64,000 nucleotides of DNA from NCBI RefSeq assembly GCF_001620065.1, contig NZ_LQGV01000001.1, positions 930,001 through 994,000 on the forward strand, given 5' to 3'. The first letter of the stretch is position 1; the number at the start of each line of letters is the position of its first letter. The translations under genes and the position numbers were made by a program. The notes below the pieces were generated by a model that made no database searches, was not told the origin of the DNA, and saw only the letters and a list, made by a program, of their open reading frames with translations. Shown here piece after piece: positions 1 to 8,597 of this stretch. The stretch is from Microbacterium sp. TNHR37B. GTDB lineage: Bacteria; Actinomycetota; Actinomycetes; Actinomycetales; Microbacteriaceae.

Positions 1-426
1 GGCCGCGGTGAGCCCGGCCGCGAGCGGCTGGAGGGCGCTTCGGACCGAGGCGACCACGATGAGGGGCATCGAGCCGTCCCATGCTTGCGCGCGACGCAGC
101 ACCTCCAGACGGCGGCCGACGGTCTCGGCGCTCGGACTCAGTCGCTCGTGGGGCAGGGTCTCCCAGGCGGGGAACTCTCGCACGTCTGCTGTCGGGACCA
201 GGGAACGCAGCGCCGTCGCGACGCTCTCGGCGCGGCGTCCGGTCGGGGTGATCACGAGGAGGGACGGCGCCGTGCCGCCCGCGGCACGCGCGTCGAGGAG
301 AGCCGCCAGCAAGGGGGCGTCCAGGCCGGCGACGACGGAGAAGTCGGCATCGCGGCGGGCGTGCCGCAGGACCTCGGCGAAGGAATCGGACTGCGAAAGG
401 GCGCGCACGATCCCGGCGACTGTCAT
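1..426 (-). CDS. mfd: Transcription-repair coupling factor, N-terminal part (runs off the window)
   Basis: This is the first 142 codons of Mfd, the SF2 translocase that removes RNA polymerase stalled at DNA lesions and recruits UvrA. The translated N-terminus opens MTVAGIVRAL and carries the UvrB-like module signature FPAWETLPHERLSPS followed by VGRRLEVLRR, which is characteristic of Mfd. The gene continues beyond position 1, so the polymerase-interacting and translocase domains are not visible. The ATG at 424-426 is preceded, after six bases, by a TAGACT box, so the mRNA may start at or next to the start codon. It lies near pth and rplY, as is common in actinobacteria. Identity is secure; full length is unknown. 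Confidence 0.9.
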   Translation of the reverse strand, partial: MTVAGIVRALSQSDSFAEVLRHARRDADFSVVAGLDAPLLAALLDARAAGGTAPSLLVITPTGRRAESVATALRSLVPTADVREFPAWETLPHERLSPSAETVGRRLEVLRRAQAWDGSMPLIVVASVRSALQPLAAGLTAA

Positions 427-432
427 CCCTCC

Positions 433-438
433 AGTCTA
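433..438 (-). promoter_or_regulatory. Putative -10 box of a leaderless mfd transcript
   Basis: TAGACT on the minus strand fits the TANNNT consensus and ends six bases before the mfd ATG. Initiation would fall at the start codon. The intervening GGAGGG could instead serve as a ribosome binding site on a longer transcript. Confidence 0.45.
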
Positions 439-619
439 GGCGTCGGGTCCGACACCACGCCGCCGAGGAGCGTCTTGCCGGCGACATCCGGCATCCTCCC
501 GCCGTTCACCGGGTCGTCACCCCCTCTCCGTAGTGTCGCTCGTCCGACATCCCCCGGCAGACCCGCCGCGCGGGATCCGTCACCGAGGGACCCCCGCGGG
601 GAATCCGAGAGGCCGACAG

Positions 620-1738
620 ATGAGCACGCAGACCGTGACGCGCACTCCGGCGGGCGTGCGTGTGGGGCTGCGCCCTCCCGCCGAGGCCTACGCGTTCATC
701 GGCGCGGACCATCCTCTCCAGCCCATCGCCGTCCTCGACGTCACCCTCCAGGAAGGCGAGGCCTTGGCCGCCATCGAGCTGGCCACGGTGTGCGAGTGCG
801 ACCTCCGCACGACGAGCTCCTCGCGAGCCGCCACCGTCCCGCAGATCCTGGGCCATGAGCAGGTGGGCCGGATCGTCGCCCTCGGCCCGGGGGATCCGGC
901 GCTCACCGCCGACGGACGTGTCCTTGCGCTCGGAGATCGGGTGGTCTGGGCGCGCGAGGTCGCCTGCGGGCGGTGCGACGAGTGCCGCACCCGCTCCGCG
1001 GGAGCGGTCGAGCAGACGGCGGCATGCCGCCGGCCCCACCGCTACGGGCGCGAGCGGGCGACGCGAGGGTGGGAGCTCTCGGGCGGGATCGCCACGCACG
1101 TGCATCTGCTCGCCGGAACCGTCGTCTTCCGCGCACGGGACTGGGTCCCCGCCGCGGTGCTCGCCCCGGCCGCCTGTGCCGGCGCGGCCGCCACCGCCGC
1201 GCTCGACTCCGCCGCCCGGCAGCAACCACTCGAAGGGGCCCGCGTCGTGATCTCCGACGCGGGGATGCGCGGTGTCACCGCCGCGGCGATGGCTGCGGCC
1301 CGCGGGGCCGTGGTCACGGTGCTGGACGCGGATCCCGTCCGCCGGCAACGCGCGCTTCGCTTCGGCGCCTCCGCCGTGTTCGCCCCCGACGTCTCTCCGA
1401 AGGGGCACGACGTCGCGCTGGACTTCGTCGGAACGACCGAGGCCGTCGACGCCGTCGCTGCCCGAACGCGTCACGGTGGCCTGATCGTCGTGGCCGGCGA
1501 CGACGCTGCGCCACAGAGACGTCTGGTCCAGACCGCATCGGTGATCTCACGCGAGCTTCGCGTGCATGTCGTCGAGAAGGTCGAGCCCGTCCACGTGGGT
1601 CAGGCGCTGGCGTTCCTCGAGCGCGCCGATGCCGCTGTGTTCGCCGAGGCGGTCGGTGAGACCGTGCCGTTGCGCGAGGCGCCGCGCGCCTTCACGGCCG
1701 CGCCTCACCTGCGCCTCCGCACCGCGATCCGCCCCTGA
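620..1738 (+). CDS. Zinc-dependent medium-chain alcohol dehydrogenase family protein
   Basis: A 372-residue protein of the MDR superfamily. It has a GroES-like catalytic domain with the conserved GHE motif (LGHEQVGRI) and the cysteine of VCECDLRT at the usual catalytic zinc position. A structural zinc lobe of the CGRCDEC type follows, then a Rossmann domain near residues 190-330. In the Rossmann domain the glycine-rich turn is weak (ISDAGMRGVTAAA), so cofactor preference cannot be read. I chose the ATG at 620 because GAGAGG stands seven bases upstream; an open frame from 533 has no comparable site. Substrate is unknown. It sits alone between divergent mfd and convergent pth. Confidence 0.75.
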   Translation: MSTQTVTRTPAGVRVGLRPPAEAYAFIGADHPLQPIAVLDVTLQEGEALAAIELATVCECDLRTTSSSRAATVPQILGHEQVGRIVALGPGDPALTADGRVLALGDRVVWAREVACGRCDECRTRSAGAVEQTAACRRPHRYGRERATRGWELSGGIATHVHLLAGTVVFRARDWVPAAVLAPAACAGAAATAALDSAARQQPLEGARVVISDAGMRGVTAAAMAAARGAVVTVLDADPVRRQRALRFGASAVFAPDVSPKGHDVALDFVGTTEAVDAVAARTRHGGLIVVAGDDAAPQRRLVQTASVISRELRVHVVEKVEPVHVGQALAFLERADAAVFAEAVGETVPLREAPRAFTAAPHLRLRTAIRP

Positions 1739-1791
1739 GACGCCCTCTCCATCGAGCTCGCGGCGGCCGGGGGGCGCCCCGAGCGGCGGTC

Positions 1792-2376
1792 TCAGGATCG
1801 GGGGGCGTGCCAGCGCTGCTGCGCGGCCAGAAGGCCCTCGCCGACCACCTGCTCGACGGCGTCCGCCGCATCCGAGACGAGGGACGGGAGCACGGCGCGC
1901 TCGGTCGCCGAGAACGGATCGAGGACCCAATCGGCGGGGTCCTGGCGGCCGGGCGGCCTCCCGATGCCCACCCGCACGCGGGCGAACTCCGGCGTTCCCA
2001 GGGCCTTGGTGACGTCGCGGACCCCATTGTGCCCCCCATGGCCGCCGCCGACCTTGAGCTTGAGCGAGTCGAACGGGATGTCCAGCTCATCGTGGACGAC
2101 GATCACGTGGTCGGGCGATATGCCGTAGAACGCCGTCAGCGCCGACACCGGACCTCCCGACACGTTCATGAAGGAGTTCGGCTGGGCCAAGACCATCTTC
2201 GCCGCGCCCGGGCGCAGCCACGTCTCCGCGACGCGAGCGTTCGCCTTGTGGGAGCGGAGGGTCTCGGACCGTCGCGCCGCGAGCTCGTCCACCACGAGCT
2301 GTCCGATGTTGTGGCGCGTGCGTTCGTATCGGGGCCCGGGATTACCGAGTCCCACCACGAGCCAGGTGTCAGCCAT
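1792..2376 (-). CDS. pth: Peptidyl-tRNA hydrolase
   Basis: Pth, about 194 residues, cleaves peptidyl-tRNA released from stalled ribosomes and recycles the tRNA. The start [17 protein letters not shown], the RHNIG motif with the catalytic histidine, [18 protein letters not shown] and [11 protein letters not shown] are all diagnostic of the bacterial family. The ATG at 2376 is favoured over upstream in-frame starts because AAAGG lies seven bases before it. It follows rplY by 78 bp on the same strand, a very common pairing. Cytosolic and expected to be essential. Confidence 0.95.
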   Translation of the reverse strand: MADTWLVVGLGNPGPRYERTRHNIGQLVVDELAARRSETLRSHKANARVAETWLRPGAAKMVLAQPNSFMNVSGGPVSALTAFYGISPDHVIVVHDELDIPFDSLKLKVGGGHGGHNGVRDVTKALGTPEFARVRVGIGRPPGRQDPADWVLDPFSATERAVLPSLVSDAADAVEQVVGEGLLAAQQRWHAPRS

Positions 2377-2454
2377 GCGCATGCCTTTCACGACGATGCC
2401 CGCCGTCGCCATGAGCGGCGTCGGCGGGCATCGTCATACGGGAGGGTGTCGCGA

Positions 2455-3084
2455 TTACTCGCCGTCCTCGGCCGAATCGGCCTGCTCCTCGGCCACGGCC
2501 TCGTCGGCGGCCTCGATCTCATCGGCCTCGGCGATCGTCGCGGCCGGGACGGAGATGGCGACGATGAGCGTCTCGGCGTCGGTCACGAGCGACGCACCCC
2601 GCGGCAGGGTCAGGTCTGCGGCCGTGATGTGCGTGCCGTCCTCGAGACCCTCGACGTCGACCTCGATGTTCTCGGGGATGTGGGTGGCCTCGACCTCGAG
2701 CAGGACGGTCGTGTTGTCGAGGTTGGCGATCGTGCCGGAGAACGGCTCGCCGACGACGGTCACGGGCACATCGACCTGGATCTTCTCGCCCTTCTTCACG
2801 ACCAGGAGGTCGATGTGCTCGATGATCTGGCGCACCGGGTCCTTCTGGACGTCCTTGACGAGGGTGAGCTGCTGGGTGCCGTCGACCTCGAGCTCGAGGA
2901 CCGCGTTGGCGCGGCGGACGAGCAGGGAGACCTGGTGGCCGGGAAGGGCCACGTGGACGGGGGTGGTGCCATGCCCGTAGATGACGGCGGGGATCTTGCC
3001 GGCGGCGCGAAGGCGACGCGCGAAGCCCTTGCCGAAGTTCTCGCGGGTCTCGGCGATGACCTTGGTGTCGGTCTCGGTCGACAT
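2455..3084 (-). CDS. rplY: 50S ribosomal protein L25/general stress protein Ctc
   Basis: This 209-residue protein is the long (Ctc) form of bL25, which binds 5S rRNA in the central protuberance. The N-terminal domain runs from VIAETRENFGKGFARRLR through PAVIYGHG. The C-terminal beta-rich Ctc domain follows, then an acidic tail (EIEAADEAVAEEQ). AAGGAG is placed seven bases before the ATG. The nearest TANNNT box on this strand (TAGACT, 3266-3271) is about 180 bases upstream, so the leader may be long. It probably forms a transcription unit with pth. Confidence 0.95.
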   Translation of the reverse strand: MSTETDTKVIAETRENFGKGFARRLRAAGKIPAVIYGHGTTPVHVALPGHQVSLLVRRANAVLELEVDGTQQLTLVKDVQKDPVRQIIEHIDLLVVKKGEKIQVDVPVTVVGEPFSGTIANLDNTTVLLEVEATHIPENIEVDVEGLEDGTHITAADLTLPRGASLVTDAETLIVAISVPAATIAEADEIEAADEAVAEEQADSAEDGE

Positions 3085-3321
3085 TGTTGTTCTCCTTGTG
3101 GACCGCTACCGGCCCGGATGTGGGGTCTGTGGTTTCGACTCGAACGCACGCGCGTGAGGAAGCCATCAGGAGAACGGAGGAGGAAATCCACCGCCTGCAT
3201 CTCCAGGCCGAATCACCGCGTCGATCACGGATGCGTGAACGCACCCCTCGCCGAAGGACACCGTGAGTCTACCAGGACGCCCGCTACGATGGGGACGAGC
3301 CCGCACCGACCAGGAGGAACC

Positions 3322-3444
3322 ATGGACTACGGCTGGATGTCGCACGCACTTCTGTGGCTGATCGGCCTGATGTCGATCGGAGCCACGCTGGGAGCGCTCG
3401 GCGCGCTCTGGTCGATGGGGCGCTCCAACTACCGCAAGGACTGA
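3322..3444 (+). CDS. 40-residue single-pass membrane peptide, function unknown
   Basis: A small gene of 41 codons starting MDYGWMSHALL. A hydrophobic segment (about residues 8-30) contains a glycine/alanine zipper-like stretch, GATLGALGAL, and a basic tail ends RSNYRKD. Support for expression is good: AGGAGG lies a few bases before the ATG and a TACGAT -10 box sits at 3285-3290. Its last 16 bases overlap the 3' end of the convergent gluconokinase gene. I recognise no family. A membrane microprotein or leader peptide is possible. Confidence 0.6.
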   Translation: MDYGWMSHALLWLIGLMSIGATLGALGALWSMGRSNYRKD

Positions 3445-3923
3445 GCCTCGCGGAGAGACGCGATCCGGCCGACCACCGATTCCAGGTCGGCGTCGTTGGC
3501 GACGCGGATGCCCGGCTCGTCTGTGGCCAGCGGCTCGAGAGTGGCCAGTTGCGAGTCCAGCAGCGCCGGCGGCATGAAGTGATCCCGCCGCGACATACGC
3601 GTCTTCAGCTCTCCCTCATCGACGACGAGCTCGACGAACCAGGCGTCACTGCACGTCTCTCGAATCCGGTCGCGGTAGGCGCGACGCAGCGCGGAGCACG
3701 CGACCACCACGGGAGCCTGTCTCATCAGGACCAGGGCGACGGCGTCGAGCCACGGCGCCCTGTCGGCGTCGTCGAGGGGCACCCCCGCCGCCATCTTGGC
3801 GACGTTCGCTCGCGGGTGGAGGTCGTCGCCGTCCACGAACCGCGCACCGCGGCGGGCGGCCAGCGCCGCACCCACGAGCGACTTCCCCGATCCGCTCGGC
3901 CCCATCACGACGATCCGGCTCAT
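3429..3923 (-). CDS. gntK: Gluconokinase
   Basis: A 164-residue gluconokinase of the P-loop/shikimate kinase-like GntK family, which phosphorylates D-gluconate to 6-phosphogluconate. The Walker A motif GPSGSGKS is at residues 8-15. The family motifs DGDDLHPRANVAKM, PLDDADRAPWL and CSALRRAYRDRIR follow, and length is typical. GAAAGGA lies just upstream of the ATG. It diverges from gnd, whose enzyme consumes its product, so the 212-bp gap between them probably carries joint control of gluconate and pentose-phosphate flux. No gluconate transporter is adjacent. Confidence 0.92.
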   Translation of the reverse strand: MSRIVVMGPSGSGKSLVGAALAARRGARFVDGDDLHPRANVAKMAAGVPLDDADRAPWLDAVALVLMRQAPVVVACSALRRAYRDRIRETCSDAWFVELVVDEGELKTRMSRRDHFMPPALLDSQLATLEPLATDEPGIRVANDADLESVVGRIASLREAQSLR

Positions 3924-4135
3924 TCCGGTTCCTTTCTTCCCCTGCGACGCGGAGGCGTCCGGCGCACACGGCCCTGGAGGCTTTCGTCGGCTCGAACGCC
4001 CCGGTGTCGAGCCTAGGCGCTGACGTCATCCGGCCACACGCCGATACGCATCCGACTACGCTGAGAGGTACCCCGAGCGTGTGACGACGCCCTGCCGCGT
4101 GTCGCCACCCCGAGCGTCTATCTGAGGAGATCTCT

Positions 4136-5590
4136 GTGCCGGACCAGCCTGTCGCCAACATCGGAGTCGTCGGACTCGCCGTCATGGGATCCAACCTGGC
4201 GCGCAACCTGGCCTCGCGAGAGGGCAACACCGTCGCGGTGTACAACCGCAGCCGCTCCAAGACCGACGAGCTGGTGTCCACTCACCCCGAAGCCGGTTTC
4301 GTGCCGGCGTTCTCCTACGAGGAGTTCGCCGCTTCACTCCAGAAGCCCCGCACCGCGATCATCATGGTCAAGGCGGGCCGGCCGACCGACGCGGTCATCG
4401 AAGAGCTCATGAACGTGTTCGAGCCCGGCGACATCATCGTCGACGGCGGCAACTCGCTGTTCACGGACACGATCCGCCGCGAGAAAGCGGTCGGCGAGCG
4501 CGGGTTCAACTTCGTCGGAATGGGCGTGTCCGGAGGCGAGGAGGGTGCTCTGCACGGCCCGTCGCTGATGCCCGGCGGCCCCGACGCCTCCTGGGTCACG
4601 CTCGGTCCGATACTCCGCTCCATCGCCGCCGTCGCCGAGGGCGAGCCGTGCGTCACCCACGTGGGCCACGACGGCGCCGGACACTTCGTCAAGATGGTCC
4701 ACAACGGCATCGAGTACGCCGACATGCAGCTGATCGCGGAGGCGTACGACCTCATCCGTCGCGGCACGGGCAAGAGCCCCGCCGAGATCGCCGACATCTT
4801 CGCCGAGTGGAACCGCGGCGAGCTCGAGTCGTACCTGATCGAGATCACCGCGGAGGTGCTGCGGCAGAACGACGCCGCGACGGGGCTCCCCCTCGTCGAC
4901 GTCATCGTCGACGAGGCCGGCGCGAAGGGCACTGGCGCGTGGACCGTGCAGACCGCGCTGGATCTGGGCGTGCCGGTCTCGGGTATCGCGGAGGCGACCT
5001 TCGCCCGGTCGTTGTCCAGCCACCGCGAGCAGCGCGACGTCGCGGGATCGCTGCCGGGGCCGAGCGAGGACTCGTTCACGGTCGAGGACGTCGACGCGTT
5101 CGTGGAGCAGGTGCGCCTCGCCCTCTACGCCTCGAAGATCGTCGCCTACTCGCAGGGCTTCGACGAGATCCGCGCCGGGGCGGCGCAGTACGGCTGGAAC
5201 ATCGATCTCGGTGCGATCTCGAAGATCTGGCGGGCGGGCTGCATCATCCGGGCGCAGTTCCTCAACCGCATCGCCGACGCCTACGACGCCCAGCCCGATC
5301 TGCCCGTGCTGCTGACGGCCCCCTACTTCGTCGACGCGCTCACCCGTGCGCAGGACGCGTGGCGGAAGACCGTGACGATCGCCGCGGAAGCGGGGATCCC
5401 CGCGCCGGCGTTCTCGTCGTCGCTGGCTTACTACGACGGCCTGCGGGCCGAGCGCCTGCCGGCCGCCCTCATCCAGGGACAGCGCGACTTCTTCGGGGCA
5501 CACACCTACCGCCGGACCGATGCCGCGGGCACCTTCCACACGCTGTGGTCGGGTGACCGGTCCGAGGTCGAGGCCGAGGACACGCACTGA
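4136..5590 (+). CDS. gnd: 6-phosphogluconate dehydrogenase, decarboxylating
   Basis: A 484-residue enzyme of the oxidative pentose phosphate pathway. It converts 6-phosphogluconate to ribulose 5-phosphate and CO2 with NADP+. The Rossmann start NIGVVGLAVMGSNLARN, the substrate motif GMGVSGGEEGALHGPS, the catalytic HFVKMVHNGIEY and the all-helical C-terminal domain ending in a YRRTD region are typical. The start is GTG at 4136, preceded by GAGGAGA. It is divergent from gntK; a downstream VanZ-like gene follows closely on the same strand. Confidence 0.96.
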   Translation: MPDQPVANIGVVGLAVMGSNLARNLASREGNTVAVYNRSRSKTDELVSTHPEAGFVPAFSYEEFAASLQKPRTAIIMVKAGRPTDAVIEELMNVFEPGDIIVDGGNSLFTDTIRREKAVGERGFNFVGMGVSGGEEGALHGPSLMPGGPDASWVTLGPILRSIAAVAEGEPCVTHVGHDGAGHFVKMVHNGIEYADMQLIAEAYDLIRRGTGKSPAEIADIFAEWNRGELESYLIEITAEVLRQNDAATGLPLVDVIVDEAGAKGTGAWTVQTALDLGVPVSGIAEATFARSLSSHREQRDVAGSLPGPSEDSFTVEDVDAFVEQVRLALYASKIVAYSQGFDEIRAGAAQYGWNIDLGAISKIWRAGCIIRAQFLNRIADAYDAQPDLPVLLTAPYFVDALTRAQDAWRKTVTIAAEAGIPAPAFSSSLAYYDGLRAERLPAALIQGQRDFFGAHTYRRTDAAGTFHTLWSGDRSEVEAEDTH

Positions 5591-5643
5591 GCGGCACCAT
5601 CGACACGACCGCGTTCCGCGTCCAGCGAGTCGCGGCGCGCGTC

Positions 5644-6057
5644 GTGCTCGCGCTCTTGTCGGCGGCGTACCTCTGGGCAGTCGCCTGGATGACCCTCCGC
5701 GCCGCACCGTACGGATCGGACATCGGCGCGGCGCTCGACCGGCTTCTCGCGTGGCTGGCAGAACGTCCGTCGACCGCGTGGATCACGTTCGATCGCATCG
5801 AGTTCGCCGCCAATGTGGCGATGTTCGTCCCGCTCGGGATCTTCGCCGTGCTGTGGTTCGGCGTGCGACGCTGGTGGACGGCGCCGCTGCTCGGTTTCCT
5901 CGCCAGCGGCGCGATCGAGCTGACCCAGGCAGCATTCCTCGACAGCCGCGTCGCCGACGTACGAGACCTCGTCTCCAACACGCTCGGCGCGATCATCGGC
6001 ATGCTGCTCATGCTGCTGCTCGCCTTCCTGCTGTCGTCCTCTCGCCCCCGACGCTGA
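5644..6057 (+). CDS. VanZ-like family membrane protein
   Basis: A small integral membrane protein of about 137 residues with three or four hydrophobic segments. It shows the VanZ-like pattern DRIEFAANVAMFVPLGI followed by GAIELTQ and a DVRDLVSNTLGAIIG segment. VanZ homologues are linked to low-level teicoplanin resistance in enterococci, but most chromosomal copies have no assigned role. The start is unsure: GTG at 5644 lacks a clear Shine-Dalgarno. The frame is open back to just inside gnd, with only a CTG at 5587, overlapping the gnd stop, as an alternative. Confidence 0.75.
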   Translation: MLALLSAAYLWAVAWMTLRAAPYGSDIGAALDRLLAWLAERPSTAWITFDRIEFAANVAMFVPLGIFAVLWFGVRRWWTAPLLGFLASGAIELTQAAFLDSRVADVRDLVSNTLGAIIGMLLMLLLAFLLSSSRPRR

Positions 6058-6060
6058 GAA

Positions 6061-6140
6061 CCCCGCATCCCCGCCGCGTCCTGCGCCGGGCACCCAGGGG
6101 GAGGAAGGGGTGCGGGCGCGGGAGCGACGCGGATGCGGGG
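6061..6140. terminator. Long inverted repeat between convergent genes, likely bidirectional terminator
   Basis: CCCCGCATCC at 6061-6070 is exactly complementary to GGATGCGGGG at 6131-6140. The arms are strengthened by CCGCGTC against GACGCGG just inside. A second hairpin, GCACCC (6090-6095) with GGGTGC (6108-6113), is nested between them. It occupies the gap between the stops of the VanZ-like gene and the ABC ATPase. There is no U-tract, as is common for actinobacterial terminators. Confidence 0.55.
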
Positions 6141-6150
6141 AGTCGTGCAG

Positions 6151-6876
6151 TCAGCGGGTGATGTCGCGGACCGTGCCCTTCTCCAGCCGCAGTCGACGAC
6201 GGGCGCGACGCGCCACCGCGGAGTCGTGGGTGACGACGACGAGCGTCAGCCCGTCGGCGTTGAGGGCCCCCAGCACGGCGAGGATCTCCTCGCGCATCGA
6301 CTCGTCGAGGTTCCCGGTCGGCTCGTCGGCCAACAACACCCGTGGCCGCTTGGCGATGGCCCGCGCGATCGCCACGCGCTGCTGCTGACCGCCCGACAGC
6401 TCGCCCGGAAGGTGCTCGGACCGCTCCCCCAGACCGACATGGTCGAGCGCATCGGCGACCCGAGCGGAGCGCTCGTCGCGGTCCAGACCGAGCGGTTCCA
6501 GCCCCATCCCGACGTTCTCGGCGGCCGTCAGGGTCGGGATGAGATTGAACGCCTGGAAAACGAAACCGATCTCGGTGGCCCGCACGCGCCCCTGGACCGC
6601 CGACGACGCGCTGGCGAGGTCGGTGTCCCCGATGAAGACGTGACCGCTCGTCGGCGTATCGAGTGCTCCGAGCAGTTGCAGCAGCGTCGACTTCCCTCCC
6701 CCGGTCGGCCCCTGGATGGTGACGAAGTCCCCCTGCGCGATCTCGAGGTCGACGTCCCTGAGGGCGTGGATCTCTCTGCCCTTCTGCCGGTAGGTCTTGG
6801 TCACCGAGGCGAGTCGGTAGGCGGGGAGGTCGGGCGAGGGGATGCCGCCGGTGGGCTCGGTCTGTGTCATGGTCAT
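6151..6876 (-). CDS. ABC transporter ATP-binding protein, MacB/LolD type
   Basis: A 241-residue nucleotide-binding protein. Walker A is GPTGGGKST, a variant of the usual GPSGSGKST. The signature is LSGGQQQR and Walker B is VLLADEPTGNLD, with the H-loop in VVVTHD. The TGNLD pattern is characteristic of the MacB/LolD/FtsE class, which partners permeases with a large extracytoplasmic domain. That is what the next gene upstream encodes. AGGAG lies six bases before the ATG at 6876. The pair is divergent from a two-component system that probably controls it. Confidence 0.92.
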   Translation of the reverse strand: MTMTQTEPTGGIPSPDLPAYRLASVTKTYRQKGREIHALRDVDLEIAQGDFVTIQGPTGGGKSTLLQLLGALDTPTSGHVFIGDTDLASASSAVQGRVRATEIGFVFQAFNLIPTLTAAENVGMGLEPLGLDRDERSARVADALDHVGLGERSEHLPGELSGGQQQRVAIARAIAKRPRVLLADEPTGNLDESMREEILAVLGALNADGLTLVVVTHDSAVARRARRRLRLEKGTVRDITR

Positions 6877-6900
6877 CTCTGTCTCCTGGTGAGGTACGGG

Positions 6901-8370
6901 TCAAGCGAGGGCACGGAGGGCTTCTGCGGGCCGGAGGCGGGCAGCCCGCCATCCGCCGAACGCGCCGGCGATGAGGCCTCCCGCGACGGCCAACAGCAGC
7001 GCGGCGAGGACGATCCCGACGGACAGCGGCGCGCTCAGGACGATGTCGCTCGCGTTCTGGGCGAGCGGGCCGAGGCCGCCGCCCATGCCGCCGGGGCCCC
7101 TGCCGACGGTCGTCTCGGCGGGCGTGGACGAGATCGTCGGAGCGGCGAGGGTGACCGCCGTCGCCCCGGCAACGCCGAGAAGGACCCCGGCGACGCCGCC
7201 GAGGAGGGACTGGACGACGGACTCGCCGGCGACCTGGCCGACGACGCGACGCTGGGACCACCCGATGGCCTTGAGCGTGCCGATCTCGCGGGTGCGGCGA
7301 GAGATCCCGGAGACGGTGAACAGCACGGCGAGGGCGACGGCGACCGCGAGCACGATGATCGACAGCCACGTGCCGAGGCTGGTGATCAGCGAGCTGGCGC
7401 TGGCGAGGGAGCCCGACACCGTCGAGGCGAGCTCGGACTGCGAGCTCACCGTCGCGTCGGGCAGGGCCTTCTGCACGGCCGCCTGAACGGTGGAGATCTG
7501 GTCGCTGGAGGCGGCGTGGACGTAGACGGTGGAGACCACCTCCCCCGCACCGGACAGTTCCTGGGCCACGTCGAGCGGGATGTACACGTTCGCGGCTGTA
7601 TCGGCGTCGGAGGAGGACGAGGCAACGATCCCGACGATCTCGAACGATGTGCCGCCCACGTCGATCGTGTCGCCGACGGCGAGCTCCGAGCTGGCGGCGT
7701 ACGTGGCGTCGAGGACGGCGACCTTGCGTCCGGCGTCGGCCTCGGTCAGGGCGCGTCCCCCCGACACCTCGACGGCCGACAGGGGGCCGACGGCCGTGTC
7801 GACGGCGTCGATGCCCAGCACGGTGAAGGAGTCGACGTCGAACGAGCCGCCGCCGAATCCGCCTCCACCGCCCGTCGGGTCGCCGGGGTCGCCCTCGGGA
7901 GCGGTCTGGCTGGACCCTCCTCCGTCGGCGCCGCCGGGACGCTGCGGCAGTTCGCCGTCGAATGTCATGTTGGTCAGGCTCAGAGCGCCCGAGGCCTCCG
8001 AGACTCCCTCGACGGACGCCACGGTCTGTACCGTGTCCGCCGCGAGGGTGCTCCGTCCGAAGTCGGTGATCAGGCGCGACTGGCTGAGGGTGGTGGTCCC
8101 GTCGTCGTCGGTGTCGCCACTGTCCTCATCGAAATCGAACTGCCGTCCTCCGTCGCCTCGCTCCCCCGGCTCGGCTTGCGCCCCGGTGACGGTGAGATCG
8201 GTGCCGACGCCGTACACCGACTCCAGCGCCTGTGCCTGCGCGTCGCGGACACCCGCCGACAGCGCGTTGACGATGATGACGAGCGCGACGGCGATCGCCA
8301 GACCGAGCGCAACGATCACGGTCTGTTTGGTGCGCCCGGCGAGCTCTCGCCGCAGATACGTCCAATACAT
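6901..8370 (-). CDS. MacB-type ABC transporter permease
   Basis: About 489 residues. Transmembrane helix 1 near residues 15-40 (VIVALGLAIAVALVIIV) is followed by a MacB periplasmic-core-like domain of roughly 280 residues, then three C-terminal helices typical of the FtsX domain. The sequence TREIGTLKAIGWSQRRV before the second of these is the family coupling motif. The extracytoplasmic domain holds acidic and glycine-rich low-complexity insertions (DEDSGDTDDDG, GGGGGFGGGSF). The start MYWTYLRREL at 8370 follows GGAGAG. Such exporters often handle antimicrobial peptides or cell-wall-active compounds, but the substrate here is not visible. Confidence 0.88.
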   Translation of the reverse strand: MYWTYLRRELAGRTKQTVIVALGLAIAVALVIIVNALSAGVRDAQAQALESVYGVGTDLTVTGAQAEPGERGDGGRQFDFDEDSGDTDDDGTTTLSQSRLITDFGRSTLAADTVQTVASVEGVSEASGALSLTNMTFDGELPQRPGGADGGGSSQTAPEGDPGDPTGGGGGFGGGSFDVDSFTVLGIDAVDTAVGPLSAVEVSGGRALTEADAGRKVAVLDATYAASSELAVGDTIDVGGTSFEIVGIVASSSSDADTAANVYIPLDVAQELSGAGEVVSTVYVHAASSDQISTVQAAVQKALPDATVSSQSELASTVSGSLASASSLITSLGTWLSIIVLAVAVALAVLFTVSGISRRTREIGTLKAIGWSQRRVVGQVAGESVVQSLLGGVAGVLLGVAGATAVTLAAPTISSTPAETTVGRGPGGMGGGLGPLAQNASDIVLSAPLSVGIVLAALLLAVAGGLIAGAFGGWRAARLRPAEALRALA

Positions 8371-8444
8371 GTCTCTCCTCTCCGCGCACGGGCTCGGGCG
8401 CACACTCCTCCGGTGCGCTCTCGGGAGCCGTGGCCGATGATCCG

Positions 8445-8497
8445 ACGCTAAGGAGGGCTCTTCTGCGCCCGTGTGGCGCGGCTATGCAGTCCGTATG
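8445..8497 (-). promoter_or_regulatory. Promoter of the ABC exporter with CATAG-type direct repeats
   Basis: On the minus strand a TAGCGT -10 box (8445-8450) is preceded by repeats whose cores read CATAC (8493-8497), CATAG (8482-8486) and a weaker CCACA (8472-8476). They start 10-11 bp apart. The same -10 sequence and repeat core occur before the flavin operon at 13749-13794. Spacing of about one helical turn is what OmpR-family regulators bind. Confidence 0.5.
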
Positions 8498-8536
8498 GGC
8501 GATCGCGAGGCGCCCGAAGAGCAAGCGGCTGCTTTT

Positions 8537-8577
8537 CACAGAGAGCGCATAGGAGCGTCCATAGGAAAGCCACAGGA
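8537..8577 (+). repeat. Four phased direct repeats upstream of the response regulator
   Basis: CACAGAG (8537), CATAGGA (8548), CATAGGA (8560) and CACAGGA (8571) form a tandem array with periods of 11, 12 and 11 bp. It ends 20 bp before the regulator start codon. Repeats in one orientation at one helical turn suggest cooperative binding of an OmpR-type dimer chain, so autoregulation is likely. A GACACT element at 8585-8590, seven bases before the ATG, may be the -10 box. Confidence 0.5.
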
Positions 8578-8597
8578 TGTGGCGGACACTGGATGTC

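Noticed and set aside
592..601. CCCCGCGGGG palindrome before the alcohol dehydrogenase as a riboswitch or operator
   Set aside because: Short GC-only palindromes are expected by chance at this composition and no conserved riboswitch elements surround it.
1773..1782. GGGGCGCCCC between the dehydrogenase and pth as a terminator
   Set aside because: Self-complementary but only ten bases with no loop space; too weak to call.
5644..6057. VanZ-like gene as a glycopeptide resistance determinant
   Set aside because: No vanHAX or vanRS genes are present, and VanZ-like domains are widespread in susceptible actinobacteria.
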